Source: Sphingopyxis sp. LC363 (GTDB lineage Bacteria; Pseudomonadota; Alphaproteobacteria; Sphingomonadales; Sphingomonadaceae). From it: a DNA stretch of 64,000 nt. The stretch covers positions 1 to 64,000 of the forward strand of contig NZ_JNFC01000005.1 of assembly GCF_000756385.1 (NCBI RefSeq). The letters run 5' to 3'. The notes beneath the pieces are model-generated. The model had not been told where the DNA came from. It did no database searches and saw only the letters and a list, made by a program, of their open reading frames with translations. Shown piece by piece: positions 19,220 through 28,253 of this stretch (position 1 is its first letter; every line of letters begins with the position of its first letter). A program made the position numbers and the translations under genes.

Positions 19220-20038
19220 TCACGCGTTGCGCAGCGCGCCCGCGACCAGCTTCTGCAGCTTCGAATGCACCGCGGCGCTGCCCGCAATGAATTCGCTGCG
19301 GTCGATCGCACGGTCGCCGCCGCGGAAATCGCTGACGAAGCCGCCGGCTTCGCGCACGAGCAACATGCCCGCGGCGACGTCCCAGACCTGCAGGTCGCTT
19401 TCCCAGAAACCGTCGTAGCGGCCCGCCGCGACCCACGCGAGGTCCAGGCTCGCGGCGCCGAAGCGGCGGATGCCGGCGACTTCGGGCGCGACCGCACCGA
19501 AAATGCGACTCCACTGCGCCATATTGCCATGGCCCATATACGGAATGCCCGTCGCGATCAGGCATTCGTTGAGGTGGCGGCGCGACGCGACGCGAAGGCG
19601 CCGGTCATGCAGCCACGCGCCGCGGCCGCGCTCGGCCCAATAGCTTTCGTCGGTGACGGGCTGATAGACGAGCGCCGCCGTCACCTCGCCCCAGCCGCCG
19701 CCGGGCTTGGGCTCCTGCACCGCGATCGAGATCGCGAAATGCGGGATCGCGTGGAGAAAGTTCGAGGTTCCGTCGAGCGGATCGATGATGAAGCGCGGCT
19801 TGCCGGGATCGCCCTCGATCTCGCCTGCCTCTTCCATCTTGAAGCCCCAGCCCGGACGCGCGTGGGTCAGCTCGTCGTAAAGCGTGCGCTCGGCCGCCTG
19901 ATCGGCCTTCGACACGAAATCGGCCGGGCCCTTCTGCGAGACCTGCAGATGCTCGATCTCGCCGAAGTCGCGACGCAGCTTTGTGCCGGCCTTGCGCGCG
20001 GCGCGTTCCATGACGGTGATGATGCCGGATACGGCCAT
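19220..20038 (-). CDS. suhB: Inositol-phosphate phosphatase / SuhB family
   Basis: A 272-residue Mg-dependent phosphatase of the inositol monophosphatase family. Metal-site motifs are complete: E at KMEEAGE, DPLDGTSNF, and WDVAAGMLLVREAGG. In E. coli SuhB also acts in rRNA transcription complexes, but that is not evident from the sequence. It is downstream of efp on the same strand with a repeat between them. The ATG at 20038 (MAVSGIITVMERAARKAG) is preferred over a TTG two codons upstream. Confidence 0.92.
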   Translation of the reverse strand: MAVSGIITVMERAARKAGTKLRRDFGEIEHLQVSQKGPADFVSKADQAAERTLYDELTHARPGWGFKMEEAGEIEGDPGKPRFIIDPLDGTSNFLHAIPHFAISIAVQEPKPGGGWGEVTAALVYQPVTDESYWAERGRGAWLHDRRLRVASRRHLNECLIATGIPYMGHGNMAQWSRIFGAVAPEVAGIRRFGAASLDLAWVAAGRYDGFWESDLQVWDVAAGMLLVREAGGFVSDFRGGDRAIDRSEFIAGSAAVHSKLQKLVAGALRNA

Positions 20039-20049
20039 AATCAATCTCC

Positions 20050-20152
20050 CCCCTCCCGCTTGCGGGAGGGGTCGGGGGAGGGAATGTTTCCTACCGGAAA
20101 GAACCCGTCCCTCGACAGGCCCTCCCCTAGCCCCTCCCGCACGCGGGAGGGG
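20050..20152. repeat. Compound palindromic repeat between efp and suhB
   Basis: Two hairpins, CCCCTCCCGC-TT-GCGGGAGGGG (20050-20071) and CCCCTCCCGC-AC-GCGGGAGGGG (20131-20152), lie at the ends, and the inner tails GGGGGAGGG and CCCTCCCC also pair. The whole element is therefore a long inverted repeat of about 103 nt. Its first 33 nt recur identically at 42487-42519 inside bkdB. Confidence 0.85.
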
Positions 20153-20159
20153 AACTCAT

Positions 20160-20723
20160 TCAATCCGCACGCCGCACATATTCGCGGTCGTACACATGCA
20201 CGACGATGCGGGTCCCGCTGGTGATGTGCGGCGGCACCATCACGCGCACGCCATTGTCGAGGATCGCGGGCTTGTACGACGAGGACGCGGTTTGTCCTTT
20301 GACCACCGCGTCGGCCTCGACGATCGTCGCTTCGATCGTTTCAGGGAGTTCGACCGAGATCGGGCGTTCTTCCCAAAGCTCGAGCACGACGTCCATGCCG
20401 TCCTGCAGGAACTCGTGCGCTTCGCCGACGACGTCCTTCGAGATGTTGATCTGTTCGAAGCTGTCCTTGTCCATGAATACCAGATCGTCGCCCTCGGCAT
20501 AGAGGAACTGGAAATCCTTGGTGTCGAGGCGCACCTTTTCGACCGTATCCGCGCTGCGGAAACGGTTGTTGAGCTTGCGCCCGTCGATCAGATTCTTGGC
20601 TTCGACCTGCATATAGGCGCCGCCCTTGCCCGGCTGGGTGTGCTGGATCTTGGTGACCTTCCAGATGCCGCCTTCATATTCGATAATATTGCCGGGACGG
20701 ATTTCAACGCCGGTGATCTTCAT
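20160..20723 (-). CDS. efp: Translation elongation factor P
   Basis: A 187-residue, three-domain EF-P, which relieves ribosome stalling at polyproline stretches. The N-terminal KOW-like domain has the modification loop PGKGGA with Lys at about residue 33; the C-terminal OB domain ends [22 protein letters not shown]. The ATG at 20723 ([12 protein letters not shown]) is chosen because three extra codons upstream (MCA) are unlike the family. The Lys suggests a lysyl-type modification, but epmA/epmB are not in the window. Confidence 0.95.
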   Translation of the reverse strand: MKITGVEIRPGNIIEYEGGIWKVTKIQHTQPGKGGAYMQVEAKNLIDGRKLNNRFRSADTVEKVRLDTKDFQFLYAEGDDLVFMDKDSFEQINISKDVVGEAHEFLQDGMDVVLELWEERPISVELPETIEATIVEADAVVKGQTASSSYKPAILDNGVRVMVPPHITSGTRIVVHVYDREYVRRAD

Positions 20724-20830
20724 CGCGCACACTCACTAGACAAGAATGGAAAGAGCAAAGCCGCGCCCGCCGGGCACCGCCATCAGGTGCGCGCCTTTAG
20801 CCGCGCGCGCGCCGAAGGGCAAGCGGCGTG

Positions 20831-22792
20831 TCAGGGCGTCGCCACGACCATCGCGCGCGTGCGCTTGTAGCTGAGCCAGACCAGCCCGACGAAGAGCAGC
20901 AGGCCCACCCACGGCGCATAGGGCGCATAACCGTCGCCGACCACGGCGAGCGGCGCGTCGCTGCCGCTGCCCGCGACAATGCCTGCATAGAGCACGCCGA
21001 ACAGGCTTTCGCCGACGATCATGCCCGTCGCGGTGAGCACGCCCATGCGGTGCGCGAAGCTCGCGTTCGGGCGCTTTGCCGCCCAGCGATCGTAGAACCA
21101 GCCGCCGACCGCGCCGATCACCACCGGCAGGATCACCGCCATCGGCAGATAGATACCGATGCCGATCGCCAAGGGGGGAAGCCGGAGCTTGCCCGCGCGC
21201 CCCAGCATCGCATCGACGACGATGAAGCCGGCCCCCGCGATCGCGCCATAGCTCAGCATCGTCCAGTTGAGGTCGCCGCCGAGCACCCCCTGCGCGAGCG
21301 ACGAGATCAGCCCCGCCTGCGGCGCCGCGAGCGCGTTCGGCCCTGCCCCCGGCGCGCCGACGAAACCCAATGTCTCGTTGAGCACGTTGAGCACCGGCGG
21401 CACGACAAGCGAGCCGAAGATCACGCCGATGATCAGCGCGACCTGCTGCTTCCAAGGCGTCGCGCCGACGAGCTGGCCGGTTTTGAGGTCCTGCAGATTG
21501 TCGTTCGAGATCGTCGCGATGCCGAAGACGAGCCCGGTGACGATCAGCGCATAGGCGACCATCGCGCTCACTTCGACCTCGCCCCCACCGCGCCCGAGCA
21601 GGCCGAGAAGGAGCAGCGACGAAGCGATGATCGCGAGGATGCCGATTCCCGACACGGGCGAGTTCGACGCCCCGATCAAGCCCGCCATATAGCCGGTGAC
21701 CGAGGCGATCATCAGCCCGACGATGATGATGAACAGGATCGCGCCCGCGATCAGCGCGAACGACGCGCCGGCGAGCGGCCCGCCCGAAAGCTCCGTCCAG
21801 AGCAAAGCGCCGATCGGCAGCATCAGGAACAGCGACCCGCCGAACACCCAGCCGATCGACATATCCTGTTCCTCGATCGCCAGCGCCTGCCCGCCCTGTC
21901 GCGCGCGGCTTGCCGCCATCGCCGAACGGATGCCGCCGAGCACCGGGCCTGCGATCTTGATCAGCGTCCAGATCGCCGCGACCGCGATCACCCCCGCGCC
22001 GAAAAAGCGCACGTCGGCGCGAAACACCGTGTTCGCCAGCGTCTCGGCATCGCCCGCGCCGCCTTGCGTCAGGATCGGTAGCAGCACCCACCAGCCGGTG
22101 ATCAACCCGACGAGTTGCGCCATGCCGACCGACAGCCCGACGAGGTGGCCGACCCCGAACAGCGCGAAGGCGAGCCCGCCCGCGACGCCGGTCGCGCCGC
22201 TCCCGACCGCGAACCAGCGCGCGACCTCGGCCCCTGCGAGCTTCATCTGGGTGAGCAGGGTAAAGCCCGCCGCGACGAGCGCGTTCCACACGAGCGCCGA
22301 CAGGCCCGCGCGATTCTCCTCGGCGCCCTCGGCGCTGGCCACACCGACCTTCAGCACTTCGGCGGCGGCGCGGCCTTCGGGATAGGGCAGGTCCGAATCG
22401 ACGACGAGCGCGCGGCGCAGCGGTACCGAGAAGAGCACCCCCAATATGCCGCCGAGCATCGTGATCGCGGTCGTTTCGAGCAGCGGAAAGCCCTGCCAGT
22501 AACCGACCATGACCAGCCCCGGCAGCACGAAGATGATCGCCGCCAGCGTGCCGGCGGCGCTCGCGATCGTCTGGACGATATTATTCTCGAGGATCGTCGA
22601 CCCCGCCATATAGCGCAGCAGCGCCATCGAAATCACCGCCGCGGGAATCGACGTCGCAAAGGTCAGCCCGACCTTCAGCCCCAGATAGACGTTCGCCGCG
22701 GTGAACGCCAAAGTCAGCAGCCCCCCGAGCAAGACGGCCCGGATCGTAAGTTCGCGCCCGCGTGACGTCGGCGCTGCGGTGGTTTCGGCCAT
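20831..22792 (-). CDS. OPT family oligopeptide transporter
   Basis: A 653-residue integral membrane protein with about 15-16 predicted helices. The OPT signature region appears at the start (RAVLLGGLLTLAFTAANVYLGLKVGLTFATSIPAAV) and in the middle (NSPVSGIGI). Family members import small peptides or metal chelates by proton symport; the bacterial substrate cannot be told from sequence. It lies 107 nt before efp on the same strand. A Gly-rich stretch in mid-protein connects two halves. Confidence 0.9.
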   Translation of the reverse strand: MAETTAAPTSRGRELTIRAVLLGGLLTLAFTAANVYLGLKVGLTFATSIPAAVISMALLRYMAGSTILENNIVQTIASAAGTLAAIIFVLPGLVMVGYWQGFPLLETTAITMLGGILGVLFSVPLRRALVVDSDLPYPEGRAAAEVLKVGVASAEGAEENRAGLSALVWNALVAAGFTLLTQMKLAGAEVARWFAVGSGATGVAGGLAFALFGVGHLVGLSVGMAQLVGLITGWWVLLPILTQGGAGDAETLANTVFRADVRFFGAGVIAVAAIWTLIKIAGPVLGGIRSAMAASRARQGGQALAIEEQDMSIGWVFGGSLFLMLPIGALLWTELSGGPLAGASFALIAGAILFIIIVGLMIASVTGYMAGLIGASNSPVSGIGILAIIASSLLLLGLLGRGGGEVEVSAMVAYALIVTGLVFGIATISNDNLQDLKTGQLVGATPWKQQVALIIGVIFGSLVVPPVLNVLNETLGFVGAPGAGPNALAAPQAGLISSLAQGVLGGDLNWTMLSYGAIAGAGFIVVDAMLGRAGKLRLPPLAIGIGIYLPMAVILPVVIGAVGGWFYDRWAAKRPNASFAHRMGVLTATGMIVGESLFGVLYAGIVAGSGSDAPLAVVGDGYAPYAPWVGLLLFVGLVWLSYKRTRAMVVATP

Positions 22793-23075
22793 AAATTTCT
22801 CCCCGGCGGCTGTCTTGCGGGCTGGCGCGCGCCGCGCAAGCGAAAACGCGATGAACCGAAGCCGATTTGACGCATCGATCCAATATGGCGCGCGGCAACG
22901 GTGCCATATCGGCCGCCATGATGAGTATCGAGCGTCCTGACCTTACCCCGCCGCCCCCTCGCGGCAACGCAGCAACTTCGTCGCGGGGGGCTCCTTGCGC
23001 CGGCCTTTTTGGCTGGCGCAAGGATGCGGCGACGTCGCCTGCTCCCAAAAAGGCGCCGAAAACGCCGGGGCGCGA
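22793..23075. other. Intergenic stretch with two hairpins, no convincing gene
   Basis: This 283-nt space separates thiE from the OPT gene, both on the minus strand. ATATGGC at 22883-22889 pairs with GCCATAT at 22903-22909. CCTTGCGCC at 22993-23001 pairs with GGCGCAAGG at 23015-23023. Short reading frames here have no recognisable motif or ribosome site. It probably contains the promoter of the OPT gene and the end of thiE. Confidence 0.5.
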
Positions 23076-23714
23076 CTATCCCGCCGGCTGATTTTCGAGA
23101 ATATCGGCAAAGGCGCGCACCGCCGCTGCCGGCCCGTCGGGATGCGCCCACACGCCGCCGGACACCGCAAGAAAATCGGCCCCGGCTTCGACCAGAATCT
23201 TTGCATTATCCGTCGTGATCCCGCCGATCGCGACGCACGGCAGTTCGAACAAGCCCTGCCACCAGGTCAATATTTCGGGTTCGGGATGATGCTCGACGGC
23301 CTTGGTCGTCGTCGGGAAGAAGGCGCCGAACGCGACATAATCCGCGCCGGCTTCACCCGCTTCCATCGCGAGATGGCGGCTGTCGTGGCACGTCACCCCG
23401 ATCTGCGTGTCGGGGCCGAGCAGGCGGCGCGCTTCCTTCGGATCGCCATCGCCCTGCCCCAGATGGACCCCGTCGGCCTTCAGCCGTTTCGCGAGCGCGA
23501 CGTCGTCGTTGACGATGAAGGCGACCTCGTGCGCGGCGCAAATCGCCTGCAGCGGTTCGGCGAGCCGCGCCGCTTCATGCTGGTCGATGTCTTTGACGCG
23601 AAACTGGAAAGCGGCGACAGGTCCGGCGGACAGCGCTTCCTCCAGCCGGGCCGGAAAATCGCCCCCGACGTCGAGAGGAGAAATGAGGTAAAGCTGGCAA
23701 TGGGTCGTGGTCAT
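23076..23714 (-). CDS. thiE: Thiamine phosphate synthase
   Basis: A 212-residue TIM-barrel enzyme joining the thiazole and pyrimidine phosphates in thiamine synthesis. Matching family parts are QLYLISP at the N-terminus, FQFRVKD, NDDVALAKRLKADGVHLGQGD, GVTCHDSRH, DYVAFGAFFPTTTK and AIGGITTDNA. It stands alone, 36 nt from the divergently oriented lipoprotein gene, so there is little room for a TPP riboswitch. Thiamine diphosphate is used by transketolase and the bkd E1 enzyme encoded nearby. A TenI-type aminase would share the fold, but the conserved synthase motifs favour ThiE. Confidence 0.85.
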   Translation of the reverse strand: MTTTHCQLYLISPLDVGGDFPARLEEALSAGPVAAFQFRVKDIDQHEAARLAEPLQAICAAHEVAFIVNDDVALAKRLKADGVHLGQGDGDPKEARRLLGPDTQIGVTCHDSRHLAMEAGEAGADYVAFGAFFPTTTKAVEHHPEPEILTWWQGLFELPCVAIGGITTDNAKILVEAGADFLAVSGGVWAHPDGPAAAVRAFADILENQPAG

Positions 23715-23749
23715 GGCGCGTTCATAGCGATGCCGCCAGAGACGGGCAA

Positions 23750-24148
23750 ATGCAGAACATCGTGCGCCTTGCCGCCATCACCCTCCCCGCCGCCATCGCG
23801 CTTTCGGCCTGCGCCACTACGGCCGCTGCACCGCTGCCCGACGGCAGCGACGTCGCGCTTGGCGAGCGCGCCTATGTCGACGGCCCGATCGTCCAGCCGG
23901 TCGAAGTTATCGAGGACAGCCGCTGCCCGATGAACGCGCGCTGCGTCTGGGCCGGGCGCGTGCGGGTCAAGATGGTCTGGATCCGCGGCAATGGCGAAAA
24001 ACAGCCGTTCGAGGCCACGCTCGGCGAGCCGACCCATCTCGCCGACGGCCAGTTCACGCTCGAATCGGTGCGGCCGGAAAAGCGCACCGATGTGGCGCTG
24101 GAATCCTCCGACTACCGCTTCTCGTTCCGTTTCGCGGGCGGGCTGTAG
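23750..24148 (+). CDS. Predicted lipoprotein of unknown function
   Basis: A 132-residue protein with a lipoprotein signal: hydrophobic residues 7-19, then lipobox LSAC with Cys at residue 21. The mature part contains CPMNARCVWAGRVRVKM, two cysteines seven residues apart, and many beta-type strands, suggesting a small periplasmic beta domain. I do not recognise a named family. It diverges from thiE and is followed by an inverted repeat at 24155. Confidence 0.75.
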   Translation: MQNIVRLAAITLPAAIALSACATTAAAPLPDGSDVALGERAYVDGPIVQPVEVIEDSRCPMNARCVWAGRVRVKMVWIRGNGEKQPFEATLGEPTHLADGQFTLESVRPEKRTDVALESSDYRFSFRFAGGL

Positions 24149-24154
24149 ATCCCT

Positions 24155-24232
24155 CGTCATCCCGGCGAAGGCCGGGATCTCGCCGGTGCATCAGAACGCG
24201 AGGTTGAGATTCCGGACTTCGCCGGGATGACG
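24155..24232. repeat. Paired-palindrome intergenic repeat (copy 2)
   Basis: Arms 24155-24180 and 24207-24232 (26 nt each, two mismatches) form an inverted pair, each containing a small palindrome of the type TCCCGGCGAAGGCCGGGA. It lies between the convergent lipoprotein and O-methyltransferase genes. It has the same layout as 19140-19208 and 27102-27202 but a different core. Confidence 0.75.
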
Positions 24233-24251
24233 CCCGACATGGGGCGGCCGG

Positions 24252-24908
24252 CTAACGCACCCGCGCCAGCACGAAACCGTCCCATTTCTTCGCGCCGACC
24301 GTCTGCACCGCGGTCGCGTCGAGGCGCGGATTGGTCGCAAGCATGTCGAACAACGCGCGTGTGCCGGCAATGCGCTCGTCGTCGCTGTCCGCGTCGAGCA
24401 CCCCGCCCTCGCGCACGACATTGTCGACGATGATCGTCGTGCCGGGACGGCCGAGCCGGATCGCCTCCTCGACATAATGCGCGTTGTTCTGCTTGTCGGC
24501 GTCGATGAAGACGAAGTCGAAAGGCGCTTCGCCGGTCATCGCGGCAAGGCTGTCGGCGGCGGGGCCGACGCGGATATCGACCTTTCCCGCCTGTCCCGCC
24601 CGCTCCAGATTCTCGCGCGCCACGCGGGCGTGATGCGCCTCCAACTCGAGCGTCACCAGTTCGCCGCCGTCGGGCAGCGCCCGCGCCAGCCAGATCGTCG
24701 AATAACCGCCGAGCGTTCCGATTTCGAGGATGCGCTTCGCGCCGGCGATCTGCGCGAGCAGGAAGAGCATCTTGCCCTGCACCGCCGACACGTCAATCGG
24801 CGGCAGTCCCTGTTTTTCATTGTTGGCGAGCGTGGTGGCAAGCGCGTCGTCCGTGCCCAGCAATTTGCCGGCGATATAATCGTCGACGGCTTGCCACCCC
24901 TCTCCCAT
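24252..24908 (-). CDS. O-methyltransferase, family 3 type
   Basis: A 218-residue SAM-dependent methyltransferase of the catechol/caffeoyl-CoA O-methyltransferase type. The SAM site is ILEIGTLGGYSTIWLA; VTLELEAHHA follows; the metal-site region is FDFVFIDADKQNNAHYVEEAI and TIIVDNVVREG. The substrate cannot be assigned. A GTG one codon upstream (24911) is an alternative start. It lies 3 nt after the aldolase stop, so it is probably co-transcribed with fda. Confidence 0.85.
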   Translation of the reverse strand: MGEGWQAVDDYIAGKLLGTDDALATTLANNEKQGLPPIDVSAVQGKMLFLLAQIAGAKRILEIGTLGGYSTIWLARALPDGGELVTLELEAHHARVARENLERAGQAGKVDIRVGPAADSLAAMTGEAPFDFVFIDADKQNNAHYVEEAIRLGRPGTTIIVDNVVREGGVLDADSDDERIAGTRALFDMLATNPRLDATAVQTVGAKKWDGFVLARVR

Positions 24909-24911
24909 CAC

Positions 24912-25802
24912 CTAGGCCACAGAGGCCGCGTGAATTTCGTCGATCGCGCCGCCGAGCGAGCTGTTGAACTCGTCGTCATTCATCTGGTGACGAAGGTCTT
25001 CCAGAAGCGCGCGGCTGAAGCTCGCGATGATGCCCGGGTTTTTCGCCAGCTCGACGCACGCCTCGGGGCGCGCGAAGCCGCCCGACAGCGCGACGACGCG
25101 CAGTACCTTGGGATGATCGACGAGCGGTTGGAACAGGCCTGCTTCGGTCGGCAAGGAGAGCTTCAGCATCACCGGCGCGCCGGTCCAGGCATCGAGCGCC
25201 GCGAGCAGTTCCTTGAGCAGCAGGCGGTCGGCGGCATCGCGCTCGGCGCTCTTGATGTTCACTTCGGGTTCGATGATCGGGACGAGGCCATGCGCCGCGA
25301 TGCGCTTCGCTTCGGCGAACTGCTGATCGACGATCGCCTTGATCCCCGCCGGATTGGCGAGATTGACGACGCTGCGCATCTTGGTGCCGAACACGCCCTT
25401 CGCAACCGCGCGTTCGCACAGATCGTCGAGGCCCGGGTTCGCCTTCATCAACTGGACGCCATCGGCTTCGTCCTCAAGCCCCTTGTCCACTTTAAGGAAC
25501 GGCACCACGCCGCGTTCCCACAAGAGCGCCGGAACCGGCTTGCCGCCCGCTTCGCCGTCCATCGTGCGTTCGAACAGGATCGCGCCGATCACCTTCTCGC
25601 CATTGAAGCAGGGTGCAGTGACGATGCGGCTGCGCATGTCGTGGATCAGGCCGAACATCTCTTCGTCGTTCGAAAAGGCGTCGGCTTCGATGCCATAACC
25701 CTTCAATGCCTTGGGCGTCGAACCGCCGCTCTGGTCGAGCGCGGCGATAAAGCCCTGCCCCGATTTGATCTGGTCGAGCATTTCGGCATTGGCGGTGGTC
25801 AT
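24912..25802 (-). CDS. fda: Class I fructose-bisphosphate aldolase
   Basis: A 296-residue Schiff-base aldolase cleaving fructose 1,6-bisphosphate to triose phosphates. Family segments are ALDQSGGSTPKAL, ERGVVPFLKVDKG, PIIEPEVNI and VMLKLSLPTE, whose Lys is the probable catalytic residue. The ATG at 25802 (MTTANAEMLDQIKSGQGF) is preferred to a TTG seven codons upstream. It is 79 nt downstream of pgk on the same strand, part of the tkt-gap-pgk-fda block. A bacterial class I enzyme is less common than class II, but known in sphingomonads. Confidence 0.92.
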   Translation of the reverse strand: MTTANAEMLDQIKSGQGFIAALDQSGGSTPKALKGYGIEADAFSNDEEMFGLIHDMRSRIVTAPCFNGEKVIGAILFERTMDGEAGGKPVPALLWERGVVPFLKVDKGLEDEADGVQLMKANPGLDDLCERAVAKGVFGTKMRSVVNLANPAGIKAIVDQQFAEAKRIAAHGLVPIIEPEVNIKSAERDAADRLLLKELLAALDAWTGAPVMLKLSLPTEAGLFQPLVDHPKVLRVVALSGGFARPEACVELAKNPGIIASFSRALLEDLRHQMNDDEFNSSLGGAIDEIHAASVA

Positions 25803-25881
25803 GGGATCTCCGGTTGTTTGCATACGTATGTGGCGGTGCCCATAGCGGCCCCAGTGGCCCGATGCAACGCGGGCGGAAGTT

Positions 25882-27078
25882 CTACGCCTTCAGCGCGTCG
25901 ACGCCCGGCAACGGCTTGCCTTCCATCCATTCCAGGAAGGCACCGCCGGCGGTCGAAACGAAGCTGAAGTCGCCGGCGACTCCGGCGTGGTTGAGCGCCG
26001 CGACGGTATCGCCGCCGCCCGCGACCGAGGTCAGCGAGCCTTCGCGCGTCAGCGCGGCGGCAGTCTTGGCGAGCGCGACGGTCGCGGTGTCGAACGGCGG
26101 CGTCTCGAACGCACCGAGCGGCCCGTTCCACACGAGCGTGCGGCAATTTTTGAGAACGTCGGCGAGCGCCTCGACCGCGGCGGGGCCGACGTCGAGGATC
26201 ATTTCGTCGGCGGCGACCTCGTGGACGTTGACGGTGCGCGTCGGCGGATTCGGCGCGAATTCCTTCGCCACCACGACGTCATAGGGCAGATGGATCGTGC
26301 AGCCCGCCGCATCGGCGGCGTCGAAGATCGCATTGGCGGTGTCGACCAGATCATGCTCGCAAAGCGACTTGCCGACATCGACCCCGCGCGCGGCGAGGAA
26401 GGTGTTCGCCATGCCGCCGCCGATGATCAGATGATCGACCTGCGCAACCAGGTTCCTGAGCACATCGATCTTGCTCGACACCTTCGCGCCGCCGACGACC
26501 GCCGCGACGGGATGCGCCGGATTGCCGAGCGCGGCGTCGAGTGCCTTGAGTTCGGCTTCCATCGCGCGGCCGGCATAGGCAGGCAGGCGATGCGCGATAC
26601 CCTCGGTCGAGCCATGCGCGCGGTGCGCCGCCGAAAAGGCGTCGTTGACGTACAGGTCGCCGATCTTGGCGAGCGCATCGGCGAAGGCGGGGTCGTTCTT
26701 TTCCTCGCCGGGATAGAAGCGCGTATTTTCGAGCACCGCGACGTCGCCGGGCGCGAGCACCGCGACGCCCGCCTTCGCGCCGTCCCCTATGGCTTCGGGG
26801 ATGAACATGACCGAATGGCCGAGCACATCCTCGACCCCGCCCATGACGAGGCTCAGCGACTGCGTCGGGTTCTTCGCGCCCTTCGGCCGCCCGAAATGCG
26901 CGAGCAGCAGGACGATCGCCCCCTTGTCCGACAGTTCGCGGATCGTCGGCATCGCCGCCTGGATCCGGGTCGCGTCGCTGACCGCCCCCTCGAACAACGG
27001 AACGTTGAGGTCGACGCGCACGAGCACGCGCTTGCCGGTGACGTCACCGATATCGTCGAGGGTCTTGAACGCGGTCAT
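25882..27078 (-). CDS. pgk: Phosphoglycerate kinase
   Basis: A 398-residue, two-domain kinase interconverting 1,3-bisphosphoglycerate and 3-phosphoglycerate. The signature is [12 protein letters not shown] near the N-terminus; further landmarks are AHFGRPKG, the substrate-binding [14 protein letters not shown], the hinge and the nucleotide region GGGDTVAAL. The ATG at 27078 ([16 protein letters not shown]) is preferred over an upstream frame extension. It is downstream of gap, with a paired-palindrome repeat between them that may set differential expression. Confidence 0.96.
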   Translation of the reverse strand: MTAFKTLDDIGDVTGKRVLVRVDLNVPLFEGAVSDATRIQAAMPTIRELSDKGAIVLLLAHFGRPKGAKNPTQSLSLVMGGVEDVLGHSVMFIPEAIGDGAKAGVAVLAPGDVAVLENTRFYPGEEKNDPAFADALAKIGDLYVNDAFSAAHRAHGSTEGIAHRLPAYAGRAMEAELKALDAALGNPAHPVAAVVGGAKVSSKIDVLRNLVAQVDHLIIGGGMANTFLAARGVDVGKSLCEHDLVDTANAIFDAADAAGCTIHLPYDVVVAKEFAPNPPTRTVNVHEVAADEMILDVGPAAVEALADVLKNCRTLVWNGPLGAFETPPFDTATVALAKTAAALTREGSLTSVAGGGDTVAALNHAGVAGDFSFVSTAGGAFLEWMEGKPLPGVDALKA

Positions 27079-27101
27079 TTCTCTCACTCCGTCCCCGGAG
27101 C

Positions 27102-27202
27102 GTGCCCCTGCGAAGGCAGGGGCCCATCTCCTAAGCTTTCCGTCTCCGCGTCCTCACTGTATCGATCCGACCGGAGATGGCCCCCTGTTTTCGCAGGGGC
27201 AC
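27102..27202. repeat. Paired-palindrome repeat between gap and pgk (copy 3)
   Basis: The 30-nt arms 27102-27131 and 27173-27202 are inverted copies with a few mismatches. Each contains a GCCCCTGCGAA..CAGGGGC hairpin followed by CCATCTCC. It lies in the 131-nt space between gap (upstream) and pgk on the minus strand, so it would be transcribed if the two genes share an mRNA. Confidence 0.8.
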
Positions 27203-27209
27203 CGTCGAA

Positions 27210-28217
27210 TTACAGCAGCTTGGCGATCACGCCCGCGGTGTCGACCATGCGGTTCGAGAAACCCCATTCATTGTCGTACCAGCTGACGACGCGAACCAGC
27301 TTGCCTTCGAGCACCGAGGTTTCGAGGCTGTCGATCGTCGAGCTGGCCGGGCAGTGGTTGTAATCGATCGAAACCAGCGGTTCGTCCGAATAAGCGAGCA
27401 CGCCCTTCAGCGCGCCTTCCGACGCATCCTTCAGGATCTTGTTCACTTCCTCGACGCTCGTGTCGCGCTTCGGGGTGAAGGTCAGGTCGACCAGGCTGAC
27501 GTTCGGGGTCGGCACGCGGATCGCCGAACCGTCGAGCTTGCCCTTGAGCTCGGGAAGCACTTCGCCGACCGCGCGCGCGGCGCCCGTCGTCGTCGGGATG
27601 ATCGACATGCCCGCGGCACGCGCGCGGCGCATGTCGCTGTGAATCTGGTCGAGGATCTTCTGGTCGTTGGTATAGGCGTGGACCGTGGTCATCAGCCCGC
27701 GCTCGATGCCGAGCGTGTCGTTGAGCACCTTGGCGACCGGCGCGAGGCAGTTGGTCGTGCAGCTCGCGTTCGACACGATCTTGTGCTCGCCGGTCAGCTT
27801 GTCGTGGTTGACGCCATAAACGACGGTCAGGTCGACGCCCTTCGCGGGGGCCGAGATCAGCACGCGCTTCGCGCCGGCGGCGAGGTGCTTGCCCGCGCTG
27901 TCGGCGTCGGTGAAAAAGCCCGTGCATTCGAGCGCGATGTCGACGCCCAGCGCGCCGTGCGGCAGGTTCGCGGGATCGCGTTCGGCGGTCACCTTGATCG
28001 CCTTGCCGTTGACGATCATCTGGTCGCCTTCGGCCGAAACCTCACCCGGGAAAGGACCGTGAACGCTGTCGCGCTTGAACAGCAGCGCATTGGCCTTGGC
28101 GTCGGCGAGGTCGTTGATCGCAACGAGCTCGAGCCCGCAGTCGGGGCGTTCGAGGATCGCGCGCGCCACGAGGCGGCCGATGCGTCCGAAACCGTTGATT
28201 GCGACTTTCACTGCCAT
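27210..28217 (-). CDS. gap: Type I glyceraldehyde-3-phosphate dehydrogenase
   Basis: A 335-residue tetrameric dehydrogenase. The Rossmann start is [16 protein letters not shown], the catalytic Cys lies in [13 protein letters not shown], and [13 protein letters not shown] is at the C-terminus. AINDLADA after strand 2 matters for coenzyme choice; I do not assign NAD or NADP firmly. It is 36 nt after tkt on the same strand. The ATG at 28217 is the natural start. Confidence 0.96.
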   Translation of the reverse strand: MAVKVAINGFGRIGRLVARAILERPDCGLELVAINDLADAKANALLFKRDSVHGPFPGEVSAEGDQMIVNGKAIKVTAERDPANLPHGALGVDIALECTGFFTDADSAGKHLAAGAKRVLISAPAKGVDLTVVYGVNHDKLTGEHKIVSNASCTTNCLAPVAKVLNDTLGIERGLMTTVHAYTNDQKILDQIHSDMRRARAAGMSIIPTTTGAARAVGEVLPELKGKLDGSAIRVPTPNVSLVDLTFTPKRDTSVEEVNKILKDASEGALKGVLAYSDEPLVSIDYNHCPASSTIDSLETSVLEGKLVRVVSWYDNEWGFSNRMVDTAGVIAKLL

Positions 28218-28253
28218 GTCGGGGAGTCCTTTCTGCGAATGGGCGGCCGGTCC

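Noticed and set aside
19060-20160. Genomic island boundaries suggested by repeats near suhB and efp
   Set aside because: The genes around them are core genes in conserved order, and no attachment site or mobility gene is present.
23715-23749. TPP riboswitch upstream of thiE
   Set aside because: Only 35 nt separate thiE from the divergent lipoprotein gene and no THI-box consensus is visible.
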